DNA of 64,000 bases from Nicotiana tabacum (GCF_000715075.1 NC_134087.1:191053276-191117275), one strand, 5' to 3'. Counted from the stretch's first letter, positions 1 through 11,800 are shown. Made by a program: numbers and translations. Notes: generated by a model not told the origin, from the letters alone.

Positions 1-1118
1 CTGGCCTAGACCCACATCAGCTATAGAGATCCGAAGTTTCTTGGGTTTGGCGAGCTATTACCGTCACTTTGTGGAGGGGTTTTCATCTATACCATCCCCT
101 ATGACCAGGTTGACCTAGAAGGATGCCCAGTTTAGATGGTCGGACGAGTCTAAGGCGAGCTTTCAGAAGCTCAAGTCAGCTTTGACTACAGCACTGGTGT
201 TGGTTTTGCCGACAGGTTTTAGGCCATATACAGTTTATTGTGTTGCATCTCGTATTGGACTTGGTGCGGTGTTGATGTAGGATGGCAAGGTCATTGCTTA
301 TGCTTCATTTCAGTTGAAGATTCATGAGAAGAACTATCTGGTTCATGATTTGGAGTTAGCAGCCATTATTCATGCATTGAAGATTTGGAGGCATTATCTG
401 TATGGCGTGGCATGTGAGGTGTTCACGGATCACAAGAGTCTACAGTAGTTGTTCAAGCAGAAGGAGCTAAATTTGAGGCAGTGAAAGTGGTTGGAGCTAT
501 TGAAAGGCTATGATATCGCCGACTTATACCATCCGGGAAAGGCCAATGTGGTGGCCGATACATCGAGTAGGAAGTCAGTCAATATGGGCAGTCTTGCGTA
601 TTTTCCGGTCGGTGAGAGACCGCTTGCTTTGGATGTTCAGGCTTTGGCCAATCAGTTCGTGAGGTTGGATGTTTCCGAGCCCAGCCGTGTATTAGCTTGC
701 ATAGTCGCTCGTTCTTCTTTATTGGAGCGTATCCGAGAGCAGCAGTATGATGATTCTCATTTGTGTGTCCTTAGGGACATGGTGCTGCACGGTGGTGCCA
801 AGCAAGTTACATTAGGAGAAGATGGGGTTTTGAGGCTATAGGGTCAAGTTTGTGTGCCTAATGTGTATGGGCTCCGAGATTTGATTTTAGAGGAGGCCCA
901 TAGTTTTAGGTACTCTATTCATCCGGGCGCCACTCAGATGTATCAGGATTTGTGGCAGCATTATTGGTGGAGGAGGATGAAGAAGGATATTGTTGCATAT
1001 GTGGCTCGGTGTTTGAACTGTCAGCAGGTAAAGTACGAGCATCAAAGACCTGGTGGTTTGTTTTAAAGGATTGAGCTTCCCGAGTGGAAGTGGGAGTGTG
1101 TTACTATGGACTTTGTTG
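1..1118 (+). pseudogene. Ty3/Gypsy element X: RT end, RNase H and integrase zinc-binding remnant
   Basis: This is the C-terminal part of a chromovirus polyprotein whose 5' part lies outside the window. It begins in the RT connection region (IEIRSFLGLASYYRHFVEGF), passes through RNase H (1-480), a linker (HPGKANVVADTSSRKS, from about 530) and the integrase H2C2 zinc-binding module (HSFRYSIHPGA to CLNCQQVKYEHQRPGG, 900-1060). Several in-frame stops are present (for example in 'LTRLT*KD', 'LM*DGK', 'LQ*LF'), and the first RNase H aspartate of the usual CDAS motif is Val (YCVAS). Homology to the integrase core stops abruptly near 1118, at the start of the usual TMDFV segment, and the chromodomain only resumes at 1899. 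The copy is therefore inactive. Family assignment is secure from the domain order RT-RNaseH-IN; the Del/Tekay clade is inferred from the chromodomain and the long LTR. Confidence 0.9.
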
Positions 1119-1267
1119 TTTTAGTCATATATATGCATCTATCCTGGACACTTAACTTTTGCAACAATGAGATACATTTTACTTTGTACAGTATTAACCA
1201 GATGATCTAAAGGATGGATATACTCGAAACAAGGACTAGATTGTGTAATGAAGATACTAAAAGAGAA

Positions 1268-1325
1268 TCAACAACAACAACAAACTCAGTGTAATCCCAT
1301 AGGTGGGGAGCATAGTGTATACATA
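1268..1325 (-). repeat. TS-type SINE 3' fragment
   Basis: The reverse strand shows the diagnostic end of the tobacco TS SINE: a 'CCCCACCTATGGGATTACACTG' like segment followed by TTG trinucleotide repeats (CAA repeats on the plus strand at 1270-1283). Only the 3' part is recognisable; the tRNA-derived head is absent. Confidence 0.65.
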
Positions 1326-1635
1326 GACTAAAAGATGCTAAAATAGAATACATGCCTAGAATGTATGATTCTTTCTTGAATGGACCATATCGAGGAACAA
1401 TAAAAGAAAGGTTTTCACCTTCAATCATAAAACAATACTTCGCTAGATTTATAAACTATACATACAAGTTTTTTGAGATGAATCAGGTGACATTGGAATT
1501 TCATCGGGAGATGGTGCTGGTGATAAATCTGGAGGAAGTGAGATTGTGCTCGGTACATTGGAGCTGCTCCGATTTCCTGTTGACACCAAATATAGGAAAA
1601 CACATTGCACAATGTTAGAGCCTGCTTTATTGATG

Positions 1636-1812
1636 AAAAAGGGCAGCCTGATGCACTAAGCTCCAGCTATGCGCAGGGTCTAAGGAACGGTCAGACCACA
1701 AGGATCTATTATACGCAGCCTTACCCGGCATTTCTGCAAGAAACTATTTCATGGCTCGAACCCGTGACCTCTTAATCACATGACAACAATTTTACCAGTT
1801 ATGCCAAGGCTC
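1636..1812 (-). repeat. Au-type tRNA-derived SINE, full length
   Basis: On the minus strand this reads as a tRNA-derived SINE: an A-box-like segment (TGGCATAACTGGTAA, about 1788-1804), a B box (GGTTCGAGCC, 1753-1762), the family body (TGCAGAAATGC, AAGGCTGCGTA, GACCCTGCGC) and the end GGCTGCCC followed by a T-rich tail. It matches my recollection of the Au SINE. It is about 177 bp, the usual length, with scattered substitutions. Confidence 0.85.
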
Positions 1813-1898
1813 GTGCACTAAGCTCCCGCTATGCACAAGGTCTGGGGAAGGGCCGGACCATAAGGGTCTATTATATGCAGCCTTACCTTGTATTTCTG
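1811..1898 (-). repeat. Au-type SINE, headless partial copy
   Basis: A second copy of the Au SINE body joins the head of the preceding SINE directly. It lacks the tRNA-derived promoter half and stops at the internal TTTCTG segment (plus strand), exactly where Gypsy chromodomain sequence resumes. It could be half of a SINE dimer or a template-switch product. Confidence 0.75.
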
Positions 1899-2185
1899 TC
1901 CGTATCACGCTGATTCATCCCATGTGTTATATTCCAGCACTATCTAGTTGGACAAGGACTTGTCCTATGAGGAGGAGCCGGTAGCTATTCTAGACCGGCA
2001 GGTTCGTTAGTTGAGATCGAAGAGTTTTCCTTCTATTCGTGTTCAGTGGAGAGGATAGCCTGTTCATGCATCGACCTAGGAGTTCGAGTCCGATATGCGG
2101 AGTCGTTATCCCCATCTTTTCTCTGACTCATGTACTTCCTTCTTATGTCCGTTCGAGGATGAACAGTTGTTTTAGAGGTGGAGAA
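1899..2185 (+). pseudogene. Gypsy element X: C-terminal chromodomain remnant
   Basis: The polyprotein resumes with RYHADSSHVLYSS and continues through EEEPVAILDRQVR, VQWRG and SRYPHLF to CPFEDEQLF, the chromodomain-type tail of plant chromoviruses, which targets integration to marked chromatin. Stops interrupt it (VR*LRS, RG*PVH). The coding end overlaps the GTTCG-AGGA-TGAAC hairpin near 2152-2165 and a degraded polypurine tract (AGAGGTGGAGAA) just before the LTR. Inactive. Confidence 0.85.
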
Positions 2186-2941
2186 TGTGATGACTCAAAG
2201 GGTCATCATTTGTTTTAGAAATAAATTTTGTGTTCCGAGGCCTTAAAAACCTCCCTTTGTCTCACCTTGATTTGCATGCACAGTACAAGCGTGTATCCGA
2301 AAACCATTATGTAAAAAGCAGCGAAAAATGATGAATTTTACTTTTAAAATGAATTTAGGTTGACTTCAGTCAATATTTTGGCTAAACGAACCCGGACCCA
2401 TGATTTAACGATCCCGGACCCGTGATTTGATGGCCCCGGAGGGTCCGTAGGAAAATATGGGTCTTGGGCATATGCTCGGAATTGAATTCCGAGGTCCCAG
2501 GCCTGAGAAATGAATTTTTGAAGAAAATTGTTCAACTGAAATTTTTAGAGTTTTTGGAAATTTGAATGTATTTGAAATTGATGGTATTGGGCCCGTATCT
2601 TGGTTCCGAAGCTCGGTACAGGTCTTATATGGTGTTTAGATCGAACCTGTAAAATTTGGTAAAAAATGGACTTGAAATGACGTGAATCGGACCCTCGGAT
2701 GTGAAATTTCAAACTTAAGTGTTCTTGAGATTTTCCTTTGATTTGATGCAAAATTCGTTGTTAAAGGTATTAATTTGGCAATTTGATCGCACGAATAATG
2801 CCATATGATGTTTTTGGGTTAGTATGCATGTTTGGTTTGGAGCCCCGAGGGCTCAGGTGAGTTTCGGATTAGTTTCGAGATATTTTTACACTTAGAAAAG
2901 TTGCAGGTTTTCAATTTCTGGTATTCTGGAGTTTTGTTCTT

Positions 2942-3265
2942 TGCATTCGCGGAAGGACTCTCATGAACGCGAAGGGTAAGTCAGGCTGAAGGACAATTCC
3001 TTCTACGCGAATGCGAGAAACAAGACCCGAACGCGAAGCCTTGGGGGTGCTACCCTTCGCGAATGCGGACCTGCTATCTCGAACGCAAAAGCCTTTTGGC
3101 CAACACAGGGGGAAAGGGATTTTTGTTCTACGCGAATGCGGCCATTGGCCCGCGAACGCGAAGGCTTGAGGAGCTAAATCTCCCCGAACGCGAGCCACTA
3201 AACGCGAATGCAAAGGCAATTGGGCCTGACCCTTCGCGAATGCGGCAGGCCCTTCGCGAACGCGA
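2942..3265. repeat. CpG-rich short-motif block in LTR X
   Basis: A GC-rich island inside AT-rich LTR, built from degenerate copies of CGCGAATGCG and CGCGAACGCGAAG with palindromic TTCGCGAA at several places. It lies about 760-1080 bp from the LTR start, the same relative place as equivalent blocks in the other long LTRs. Confidence 0.75.
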
Positions 3266-4004
3266 AGAAGGCCTGTCCAGTGAATTAAAAACTTTACCAA
3301 AATCGGGATTGAGTCTATAGCTTCATATTTTCAAAACTAGAGAGCATTGAGGCGATTTTCAAAGAACAAGTTCTTCCCCAAAGCATTGGTATATGATTCT
3401 AGACCTTTTTTTTATTTCCCATTGCATTTCATCAATCTTCATCCAAAAATCTAGGGTTTTATGATAGAAATTAGGAATTTGGGTAGATTAGGGCTTTCTG
3501 ATTAATTGGGATTTAGACCTCATTTTGGGGTCGGATTTCGAAACTAATTACATATTTTGGATTGTGGGTGAATGGGTGATTGGGTTTTGGTCCGAACCTC
3601 GAGTTTCGACCAAGCGAGCCCGGGGTTGATTTTTGACTTTTTTGGAAAAATGATAGAAAACCTATAATGAAGCATTGGGTACGAATTCTTTAGCATTTAT
3701 TGATGTTGTTAACTTAATTTGGACTAGATACAAGTAATTTGGAGGCGAATTCTAAAGGAAAAGCGGTGTTTGAGGCTCGAGTTGGCCGTGGAAGTTTGAG
3801 GTAAGTGTTTGGTATAACTTTAGCTTGAAAGATTAGGAGTTGTGTCTTATTTTCTATGTGTTAATTGTAGAGTACGACGTATAGGCATGGTGACGAGTAT
3901 CTATACGTCGGTGTCAAGTATGCCCGTGAGTCTCGTATTGTAATTGTTGTGACTCAATTGTGATTTGTTCATGATTAATATGTTGATTATCATTGTTGGT
4001 TCCC

Positions 4005-4195
4005 TTGCCAGGATGTTACGGTTTATGATATTGTCTCCCTTTCCAGGATGCTATTGTTATGATATTGTCTCCCTTGCCGGGATATTATTATTATGACATT
4101 GTCTCCCTTGTCGGGATGTTATTATTTACGATATTATCTCCCTTGCCGATATATTGTTGTTGTACTCTTGTGCCCTTGCCGGGATTATTTGTGAT
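4005..4195 (+). repeat. Tandem repeat of about 35 bp with TCCC-TTGCC-GGGA hairpins
   Basis: Five to six imperfect units share the core TGTCTCCCTTGCCGGGAT followed by an AT-rich spacer. Each core can fold as TCCC/GGGA around the loop TTGCC. Some units have lost the pairing (CCAGG, CCGATA). Confidence 0.7.
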
Positions 4196-4213
4196 TGAGG
4201 TTGATTTGCAAAC

Positions 4214-4470
4214 GGAAGCGGGTAGCACGCCGCCAGGGTGACGTTGGAAATGGGATCGGGTTGCACGCCTGCAACAAGATATATGAAATGGGAGCGGGTG
4301 GCATGCCGCCACGGTGATATTTGAAATGGGATCGGGTTGCACACCTACAATGAGATATATGAAATGGGATCGGGTTGCACGCCTGCAACAAGATATATGA
4401 AATGGGATCGGGTGGCACGCCGCCACGGTAATATTTGAAATGGGATCTAGTTGCACGCCTGCAATAAGAA
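4214..4470 (+). repeat. Seven-unit 38-bp tandem array of alternating hairpins
   Basis: Seven units of 38 bp start GGGATCGGG and end ATGAAAT. Two hairpin types alternate: GTTGCA-CGCC-TGCAAC (4260-4275, 4374-4389, 4450-4465) and GTGGC-ACGCC-GCCAC (4298-4312, 4412-4426). The unit at about 4336-4350 is eroded. Stems differ on both sides while the loop stays nearly constant. Confidence 0.85.
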
Positions 4471-5205
4471 AGAGATGAAAGTGAATACTGTTTTTGTTTT
4501 CTTATTCTTGTTAGTAATTGAATTTTTGGTTTCTTTACACTCCTCATTGGTATTCTATTATTATATGATACTCTCGCAGCATGTTCTTCCCCCCTCCCAT
4601 CTTTACTGTGATTATCTGCTTTTATTTTCCACTGTATATGATTTAATTGTACAAGTTTATTTGGTAGTCTGGTACTAGCCTCATCACTACTTCATTGAGG
4701 TTAGGCTAGGCACTTACCAGCATATGGGGTCGATTGTGCTGATACTACACTCTGCACTATGTGCATATACTGGTGCCGGAGCGTTTGGACCGCAGTGAGG
4801 TTGCTGCCTTCAGTCCAACAGACGACCCGAGGTAGTCCTGCAGACGTCCGCTGGCCTTGGCATCTCCTTCCATCATTTCTTTCTGTTTTTACTTATTCAG
4901 AGACAAATTCATGTATTTCTATTTAGACCTTATTTGTAGTATTCTTAGAAAGTCTGTGAAATTGTGACACCGAATTCTGGGTAGAGTTGTGTTTAGACTT
5001 CCGCAATTTGTATTAAGTTAAATTATCAGATTTCGTTTTCCGCATTGTTATGGGTAATATTATTTCCGCTATTTTGATATGTTGTTTTGAAATTATAAGA
5101 ACTTAAAGAATTGAAAAGGGTAATTAAATCGGAATAGTCGGCTTGCCTAGCTTCACTAGTTGGCGCCATCATGACTCCCGAGGGTAGGAAATCCGGGTCA
5201 TGACA

Positions 5206-5451
5206 GAGAAGCATCAGATCCTTATGAATTTTGTAAAATTATAATTGTATGTATTTGTTTGTTTGTGTTTTTTTAGTATCAATTTGCTTTAAGTATGTTG
5301 ATATATTGTTTAAGGATCCAAATTTAAGTATTATTTGTTGCTTTATATTTTATGAAGACAGTTGATCGATCTGTCCATATTGCTATCTAATTATGTTCTG
5401 GAATATAGCCTGTTATTAGAAGAAATTTATATACATGTGAAGATTCATTAG
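5206..5451. other. Short spacer between element X and the LARD
   Basis: AT-rich single-copy-looking DNA with no coding or structural signal that I can see. It ends ATTAG, the expected 5-bp flank of the LARD, but the other flank is lost, so no target duplication can be shown. Confidence 0.5.
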
Positions 5452-6155
5452 TGTCACGACCCAAAAACCGACCCGGTCGTGATGGCGCTTATTGTGAATA
5501 CAACATGAGTCTAAAAATGTACTAAATATAGTAATAAAAAGGGCAGGAAGGAAGCAGTGCTGCGAACGTCGTACAGCCACCTTGCTAACTCTGATGACTC
5601 TGCGTCTGAGCAATCGACACCCCCTACCGGGTTCTGAAATACCTAAATCTGCACACGAGGTGCAGGGAGTAATGTGAGTACTCCAACCCAGTAAGTAATA
5701 AGAGTAAATAAAGACTGCACAGTAGGAAATGGTGAATCTACATTTATGATAAACTCAATAAGCGCAACAGGCTTCCAAATCAGAATACGAGTCAATCATC
5801 TCATTAAAAATCCAGCTTTTGGTAACAATCATTTGAAAATGCTTTCCAACAGTTTTAGTAGGGGTTCAATACCATTTATAGTAAAAGAGATGAAAACCAT
5901 AATAGGCCCCTCAAGCAAAACATAGTTCGTATACGGCCGCTCGGCATAACAGAAATTCACAATCCTTTTCATAACTTAAAAACTTCAGTTTAAATGAAAG
6001 ATTACTTAAAACATTTGTTCAACATTTTCAATAGAGGCTCGGTCTAAAGATGAGTGAAAGCGGTAATTAAATCAACATGTTCAATAGAAACTCACTTTAA
6101 AGAGGTGTGAAAACAGTAAGTTCATAAACTAGCCGCTCAGGCAAAGCGTCACTCA

Positions 6156-6160
<5 letters not shown>

Positions 6161-6205
<45 letters not shown>
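6161..6205. repeat. (AT)n microsatellite
   Basis: About 22 AT dinucleotides in the 3' LTR. The same position in the 5' LTR (13675-13735) is (AC)n(AT)n. Confidence 0.95.
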
Positions 6206-6206
<1 letters not shown>

Positions 6207-6285
6207 CCCGTCGGGCAAGCCTCTCAGTCACTCATGACTTAACTCTTACCAATCAGCGCTTACACTCAGCACTCACACTCAATAG
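6205..6285. repeat. Arm 1 of a local inverted duplication in the LARD 3' LTR
   Basis: The segment beginning AGCCCGTCGGGCAAGCCTC recurs in inverted orientation at about 6535-6612 (ending GAGGCTTGCTTGAGGGGCT). Both arms abut TA-rich microsatellites. The 5' LTR has only one copy, at about 13735-13800. Confidence 0.85.
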
Positions 6286-6534
6286 GTACCATATAGTAAC
6301 CGCTGCGGTGTGCACCCCAATCCATATATCGTTGTGGCGTGCATTCCACTCCATAAATATAGTCGACTGCACTCACTGGGGGTGTGCAGAATCCGGAAGG
6401 GCTCCTACATCCCAAGTGCTATATCGTTGTGGCGCGCAGTCCAATCCAATATATATATCGCTACGGCGTGCAGCCCGATCAATATAAGTATCGATGCGGC
6501 GTGCAGCCCGATCCATATACATATATGTATATAT

Positions 6535-6770
<236 letters not shown>

Positions 6771-7884
6771 GTTGCAGCGTGCAGTTCGATCCATAGATAT
6801 ATAATCCTCACAACCAGGCCCTCGACCTCTCTCAGTCATTAACCTCACAATCAGACCCTCAGTCTATCTCAGTCATCAACCTCACAATCAGACCCTCGGT
6901 CTATCTCAGTCATCAACCTCACGATCACTCGGACCATCAGTAAAATAGGGAACTCAGCCCAAACAGTTTTCACATTTTAAGAAGTAAAGTGATAAAACCA
7001 GATTCAAACAATAACCAAGTAAAACGTGACTGAGGATATGCTTTCAAAACAAATAGAGTGAGGAAAAATAGTAAAAATGCTCCTACGGGTTTCAACAGGT
7101 CAGCACAAGGCGCCAAACATGGTATACAACCCAAAATATAATTCCAGTCTCTAAAATATGGAATATCATAAGATTTCAAAGCAAATACGCGACTTAACAG
7201 TCATACGGGACAGACCAAGTCACAATCCCCAATGGTGCACGACTCCACGCTCGTCATCTAGCGTGTGTGTCACCTCAAAGTAGCTCAACGATGTGAAATT
7301 CGGGGTTTCAAACCCCCAGGACAGCATTTACAATCATTATTTACCTCGATCCGGTCCAAACTCTAGCCCGCGATGCCTTTGCCCTCACGAATTGACCTCC
7401 AAATGCTCCAAATCTAGCCACAATCTGTACATAATCATTAAAATATGCTAAGGGAATAAAGCCCAGTCAAAAATATCCAATTTACATCAAAAATCACGAA
7501 ATCGTTCAAACCCGGGCCCCGGGCCTACATCTCGGAATCTGACGAAATTAACATCAATGGAATCCTCATCCTCTCACGAGTCTATACATACCAAGAACAT
7601 CAAAATCGAACCTCAAATGCCCCTTTAAATTCCCAATTTACACTCTCCAAAGTAAGCCCTAATTTCCCGATTTTAGGCTTTAATTTCCACATATTTAATG
7701 ATTAAACAAGTAAGAACCAATATAGGATCGAGTATTGAGTTCACAAATCTTATCTCCAGGTGTTATATCTTGAATCCCTCTTTAAATCCTCTCAAAAAGC
7801 TCCAAAATAGCCCAAAAATGGTGAAAGATAGCCTCAAAATCGCGGACAATGGCTATTTAAATATTCTGCCCAGGCATCAAAAAC

Positions 7885-8150
7885 CTTCTTCACGAACGCG
7901 GTCAAAGCCTCATGTTCGCGAAGCATAATCCCGCTTTGATAAAAAATCCTTCTTCGCGATCACGTCTTGCCACTCGCGAACGCGATGCTTCCACAGACTA
8001 AACCTTCGTGATCGCGTAAACTCTCTCGCGAACGCAATGACCAATCACACAGCCCTTCGCGAACGCAGAGCCTGCCTCGTGAACGCGAATACTAAATTCT
8101 AGCCTTCACCAACTAACCCTTCGCGAACGCGAGGTCCTACTCGCGAATGC
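7885..8150. repeat. CpG-rich short-motif block in LARD 3' LTR
   Basis: Repeated CGCGAACGCGA and TTCGCGATC motifs with NruI-type palindromes (TCGCGA), about 710-970 bp from the LTR start on the minus strand. It corresponds to 15160-15435 in the 5' LTR, where several motifs have decayed by C-to-T or G-to-A changes. Confidence 0.75.
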
Positions 8151-8859
8151 GAAGGCCATTTTCTCTGCAATACTGATCAGCAATTTCTGCAACTTTTCAA
8201 AACATGAAATGGCCCGATAGACCACCCGAAACTCACTCGAGGCCCTCGGGACCTCAACCAAACATGCCAACATATCCCATAACATCATTCAAACTTGTTC
8301 CAACCTTCGGAACGCTCAAAACAACATTAAAACACCAAACTTTCATCGAATTCAAGCCTAAGAATTTCGAAATCTTCTGAATTACGCTTTTGATCAAAAC
8401 CCAATCAAACCACGTCCGAATGACCTGAAATTTTGCACACACATCACAAATGACACAACGAAGCTGCTGCAACTTCCAGAATTCCATTCCAGTCCCTATA
8501 TCAAAATCTCACCTATCAATCGAAAAATGCCAAAATCTCAATTTTGTCAATTCAAGCCTAAACCTTCCACGGACTTCCAAAATGCATTCCGATCACGCTC
8601 CTAAGTCCCAAATCTCCTAATGGAGCTAACCAAATCAAAAAAAATAGATCCGAGATCATATACCAACAAGTCAAATCTTGGTCAAACTTTTCAAATTTCA
8701 AGCTTCAAACTGAGAACTGTTCTTCCAAATTAGATTCGATTACCCTGAAAACCAAAACCAGCGATTTACATAAGTCATAATACATCACGCGGAGCTAGTC
8801 ATGCCCGATAATTGGAGAGAAAAGTGCAAAAGCTCAAAACGACTGGTTAGGTCATTACA

Positions 8860-8876
8860 TCCTCCCCCATTTAAAC
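8860..8876 (-). other. LARD polypurine tract
   Basis: On the minus strand GTTTAAATGGGGGAGGA immediately precedes the 3' LTR start TGTAATG. The coding Gypsy copies have GTTTAAGAAGGGGAGGA at the same place. This is the expected primer site for plus-strand DNA synthesis. Confidence 0.85.
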
Positions 8877-8877
8877 A

Positions 8878-8897
8878 TATGTTCGTCCTCGAACATA
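8878..8897 (-). other. Perfect hairpin upstream of the polypurine tract
   Basis: Eight-bp stem TATGTTCG/CGAACATA around a 4-base loop (AGGA on the minus strand). The equivalent site in Gypsy copy A (32579-32594) is CGTTCG-AGGA-CGAACG, with a C-G pair replaced by T-A in the LARD. It is non-coding here. Confidence 0.7.
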
Positions 8898-11800
8898 CCC
8901 AGAGTTGTTCCAAAAGCCAACCAATCGCTGAATAACCTTATCATGAACATACCCGGGGGTGATCCCACGTCACCCTTTCTCGTATAGGTCTGATGACACA
9001 ATGTAACTGAAATTTCACAGTCCAACCTAGCCCATGAACCTTAGAACCACATTTCCACTTATGAAACATCCACAAGATCAAAATCTCACATCTATACTCT
9101 GACTAAGCCCGAACAACCTATAATAACTCATACCCGCAACCTCGGTGCAATTACAAGGTATACCACATAGCTCAAATTCTTGCAGCGATAACTTCTAATC
9201 ACAGCAGCTGCACACAACAATCGAATATCGATAGGAAACTTCTTATCAACTAAAGCCTCATTCAAACACTTTCATATACTGCCAATGATAAATGAAACAC
9301 GCAGTAAGCCATAACCGTTTTCTCAGATCAACTATTCCTCAAGCCACTTCTCCTTTGGCAAAGACCATAGCAAATTCCTGAGCTGAACCTCGATATTATC
9401 CTTCCAACATGCTGAAATAAAATCCGTTTGCAGTCATTAAGGATCCCGACGATCTCATCTAATCCAACATAACTACTCTGATGACATTGACATATCAATA
9501 CAGACTAAATCCATGACTTGTGCAATCCGGGCACCAATAAGCCATAATCCGAACTTACTCAAATCATGAAACTGACTCAAATGAAAGAGTTGTACCGCAA
9601 GCTCACTAGTACCACCACACACAATGCTGAGAACCCGTCTCACATCATAGAAACAGAACACACGAATCTAACCCGCATGATCATACCTCTACATAGCTTC
9701 GCTCCAATGCGCGATCTCATCCAAACGTTGGTCCACGTGAAAACACCTTAAGTCACTCTGCTCAAAATCGACAACCGTGCGCAATATGATATCTAAAACC
9801 AAAGCAATCATCATAACCACCGCGAAGTAATTGATATAATGTTACACATACCCGAAGGGACACAACCGATATGGTACTCGACGAGAAATACCCGGTACTC
9901 TACCCACTAAAATTCCACTGAGAGGACCCAATAACACTGCACCACATGTGCTTATAACCAAAAAACCTTAACGTCTCGAAACATGGAAAGATAACTCATA
10001 GATCCCCCTGATTACTAGTAGCTCAATAACAACCGAATTAACACATCCCTCACCAATGGCAACTCGAAGTCAACAAAGCCATCGCGATACAGAACACACA
10101 TCCATATAGGTCTACCAATGAACCACGCATCAAATCTAGTCACCCATAACAGATACATAATCCTCCGAAGGTTCACAATGACCGAATCATAGCACATACT
10201 ATCATCTGATTAACTTACCCACATCATTGCCTTCCACAACCACGAGCTAACCTGTATATGAGAACTTCCAGTCTCCAAGTCCATAAAGCACACGAATTAC
10301 CATATCTGATCCCAATTCCGCCGCTCACATATATAACACACCTCTAGTACTCAATCATTCCACGAGAGATACTCTAAAATTCTTCTGTGCCGCCAAGCAA
10401 ACTCGAATGTCAGCAGTCGATCTGACAAGAAGTGTTGCACATACTACCAAAGTACCATCAACTTAATCACATTGCCTTTTTCTGAAACATATACCCTCGT
10501 CAAATCACCTCAATTAGCATTACCATTTCCTTAATCATCTGAAGATCATTTCCCAAATCATCTGAAGCTCATTTCTCTAATTATCTGAAACTGCCCGTGC
10601 TGCCTAAGAATTGTGACCTTCCTTTCAGAACTGATCTGTGACCTTACACATACAAATCTAAGTCTTACACAAGATACCGCATATACTATATCGTCCTAAG
10701 GTAAATATGAGAACTTCATATCCATTCTGAGCCATACGTAACTACGTACTCAACTAGCCAAGAACTTTTCTATTAGACCTCAGCTGGGAGAAAATCACTA
10801 TACATTTCATGCTCTTCATGCCCGTGGAAAAATACACACCTTTAACCGTGGTAGAATCATCAATAACTTTCTGAATTCCATTCGCACAAAACTAAACAGT
10901 CAGAACTGAATCCTTCTAACTCAACCAAGTTACGCAGGCCACTAAAATCCAAGAGCATTGTCGCGAAACACCTGTATAACTCACTACCTGATAAGCATCC
11001 AAAGAACTAATCATATCATTACCACACCGATCCGGCCTACTACCAAGTTATCACATCTATCTGAGTTTCCTTCTAATCTACCATTAGCTTGACACTTCTT
11101 CTTGCTACAACACCATAATTCCTCAACCCAAACTCACCACACGAGACCCAAGCACAAGACCACACCGTCTAAGACTCATAAGCCGCTGAATACTCTCTTA
11201 AATATTCCCAAAAACACTACATTCAAAATACTTTACTCTAAAGAGACTTACTGCAAATCTAAATCCGTTACATTTACCTTCTGATACTGATACATAGAAT
11301 CCCATAATTGATATAAAAAATACCACAAGTCTTGACATCTTCCAATGAAAACTCAGTTTCTAGCCACATATACAACTTGAAATTACCCAATTGTTACATG
11401 TAAAATCTTAAACACATTAGAACCATTCTCGAGAGTCATCCACTCTACTTAAACAACAATTAGCCTGATCAAACAAACAGAACCATCCGTGCCTCAATAG
11501 CACTCCGACACTGCAAAGTGTAATCACATCCTAGAACAACCAAGCAACTTCATGCTCTATGCACCGAGCATCCATTACCAATAACAACTCAAGACATTCC
11601 GTGATTCTCATACACCTATGAGGCATGATATAACTTTTGTCAAAATTTTCCTTTACTCGAGCAATCCTCGGTCTAAATCTCCGTAAGCCATAACTAATTC
11701 ACCAATATGCCTCACACTGGAACCAACATGCATATAACCATGCAATCAACTCATCAATAGTAGACTCCCCCACTTGGCTCGAAGCCATAGACCAAAACAT

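Larger units (their letters stand above)
1119..1898. other. Filler DNA replacing the integrase core of element X
   Basis: Between 1119 and 1898 the Gypsy polyprotein is replaced by unrelated sequence. The catalytic integrase core and the GPY/F region, normally roughly 1 kb, are missing. The insert begins with unassigned AT-rich DNA, carries a minus-strand TS SINE 3' fragment, then about 300 bp I cannot assign (1330-1630), and ends with one complete and one partial Au-type SINE. Gypsy homology restarts immediately after the second SINE piece. Deletion plus patchwork insertion suggests error-prone break repair, but insertion followed by deletion is equally possible. The ORFs of 60-90 codons in this block resemble no family I recognise. 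Confidence 0.7.
2186..5205 (+). repeat. 3' LTR of Gypsy element X (3.0 kb)
   Basis: The LTR starts TGTGATGACTC directly after the polypurine tract and ends GGGTCATGACA at 5205, with the TG...CA termini of the family. It is not followed by a tRNA-primer site, so it is the outer 3' LTR. In order it holds a CpG-rich repeat block (2942-3265), the motif TAGGGTTTTATG near 3452, two tandem hairpin arrays (4005-4195 and 4214-4470), and a 3' part rich in TTTATT. ORFs inside it, such as the reverse-strand one at 2911-3300, are by-products of repeats and are not genes. The 5' LTR lies outside the window. Confidence 0.85.

Noticed and set aside
1753..1804. A and B box pair suggestive of a tRNA gene
   Set aside because: The promoter boxes belong to an Au-type SINE; no cloverleaf or acceptor stem can be drawn.
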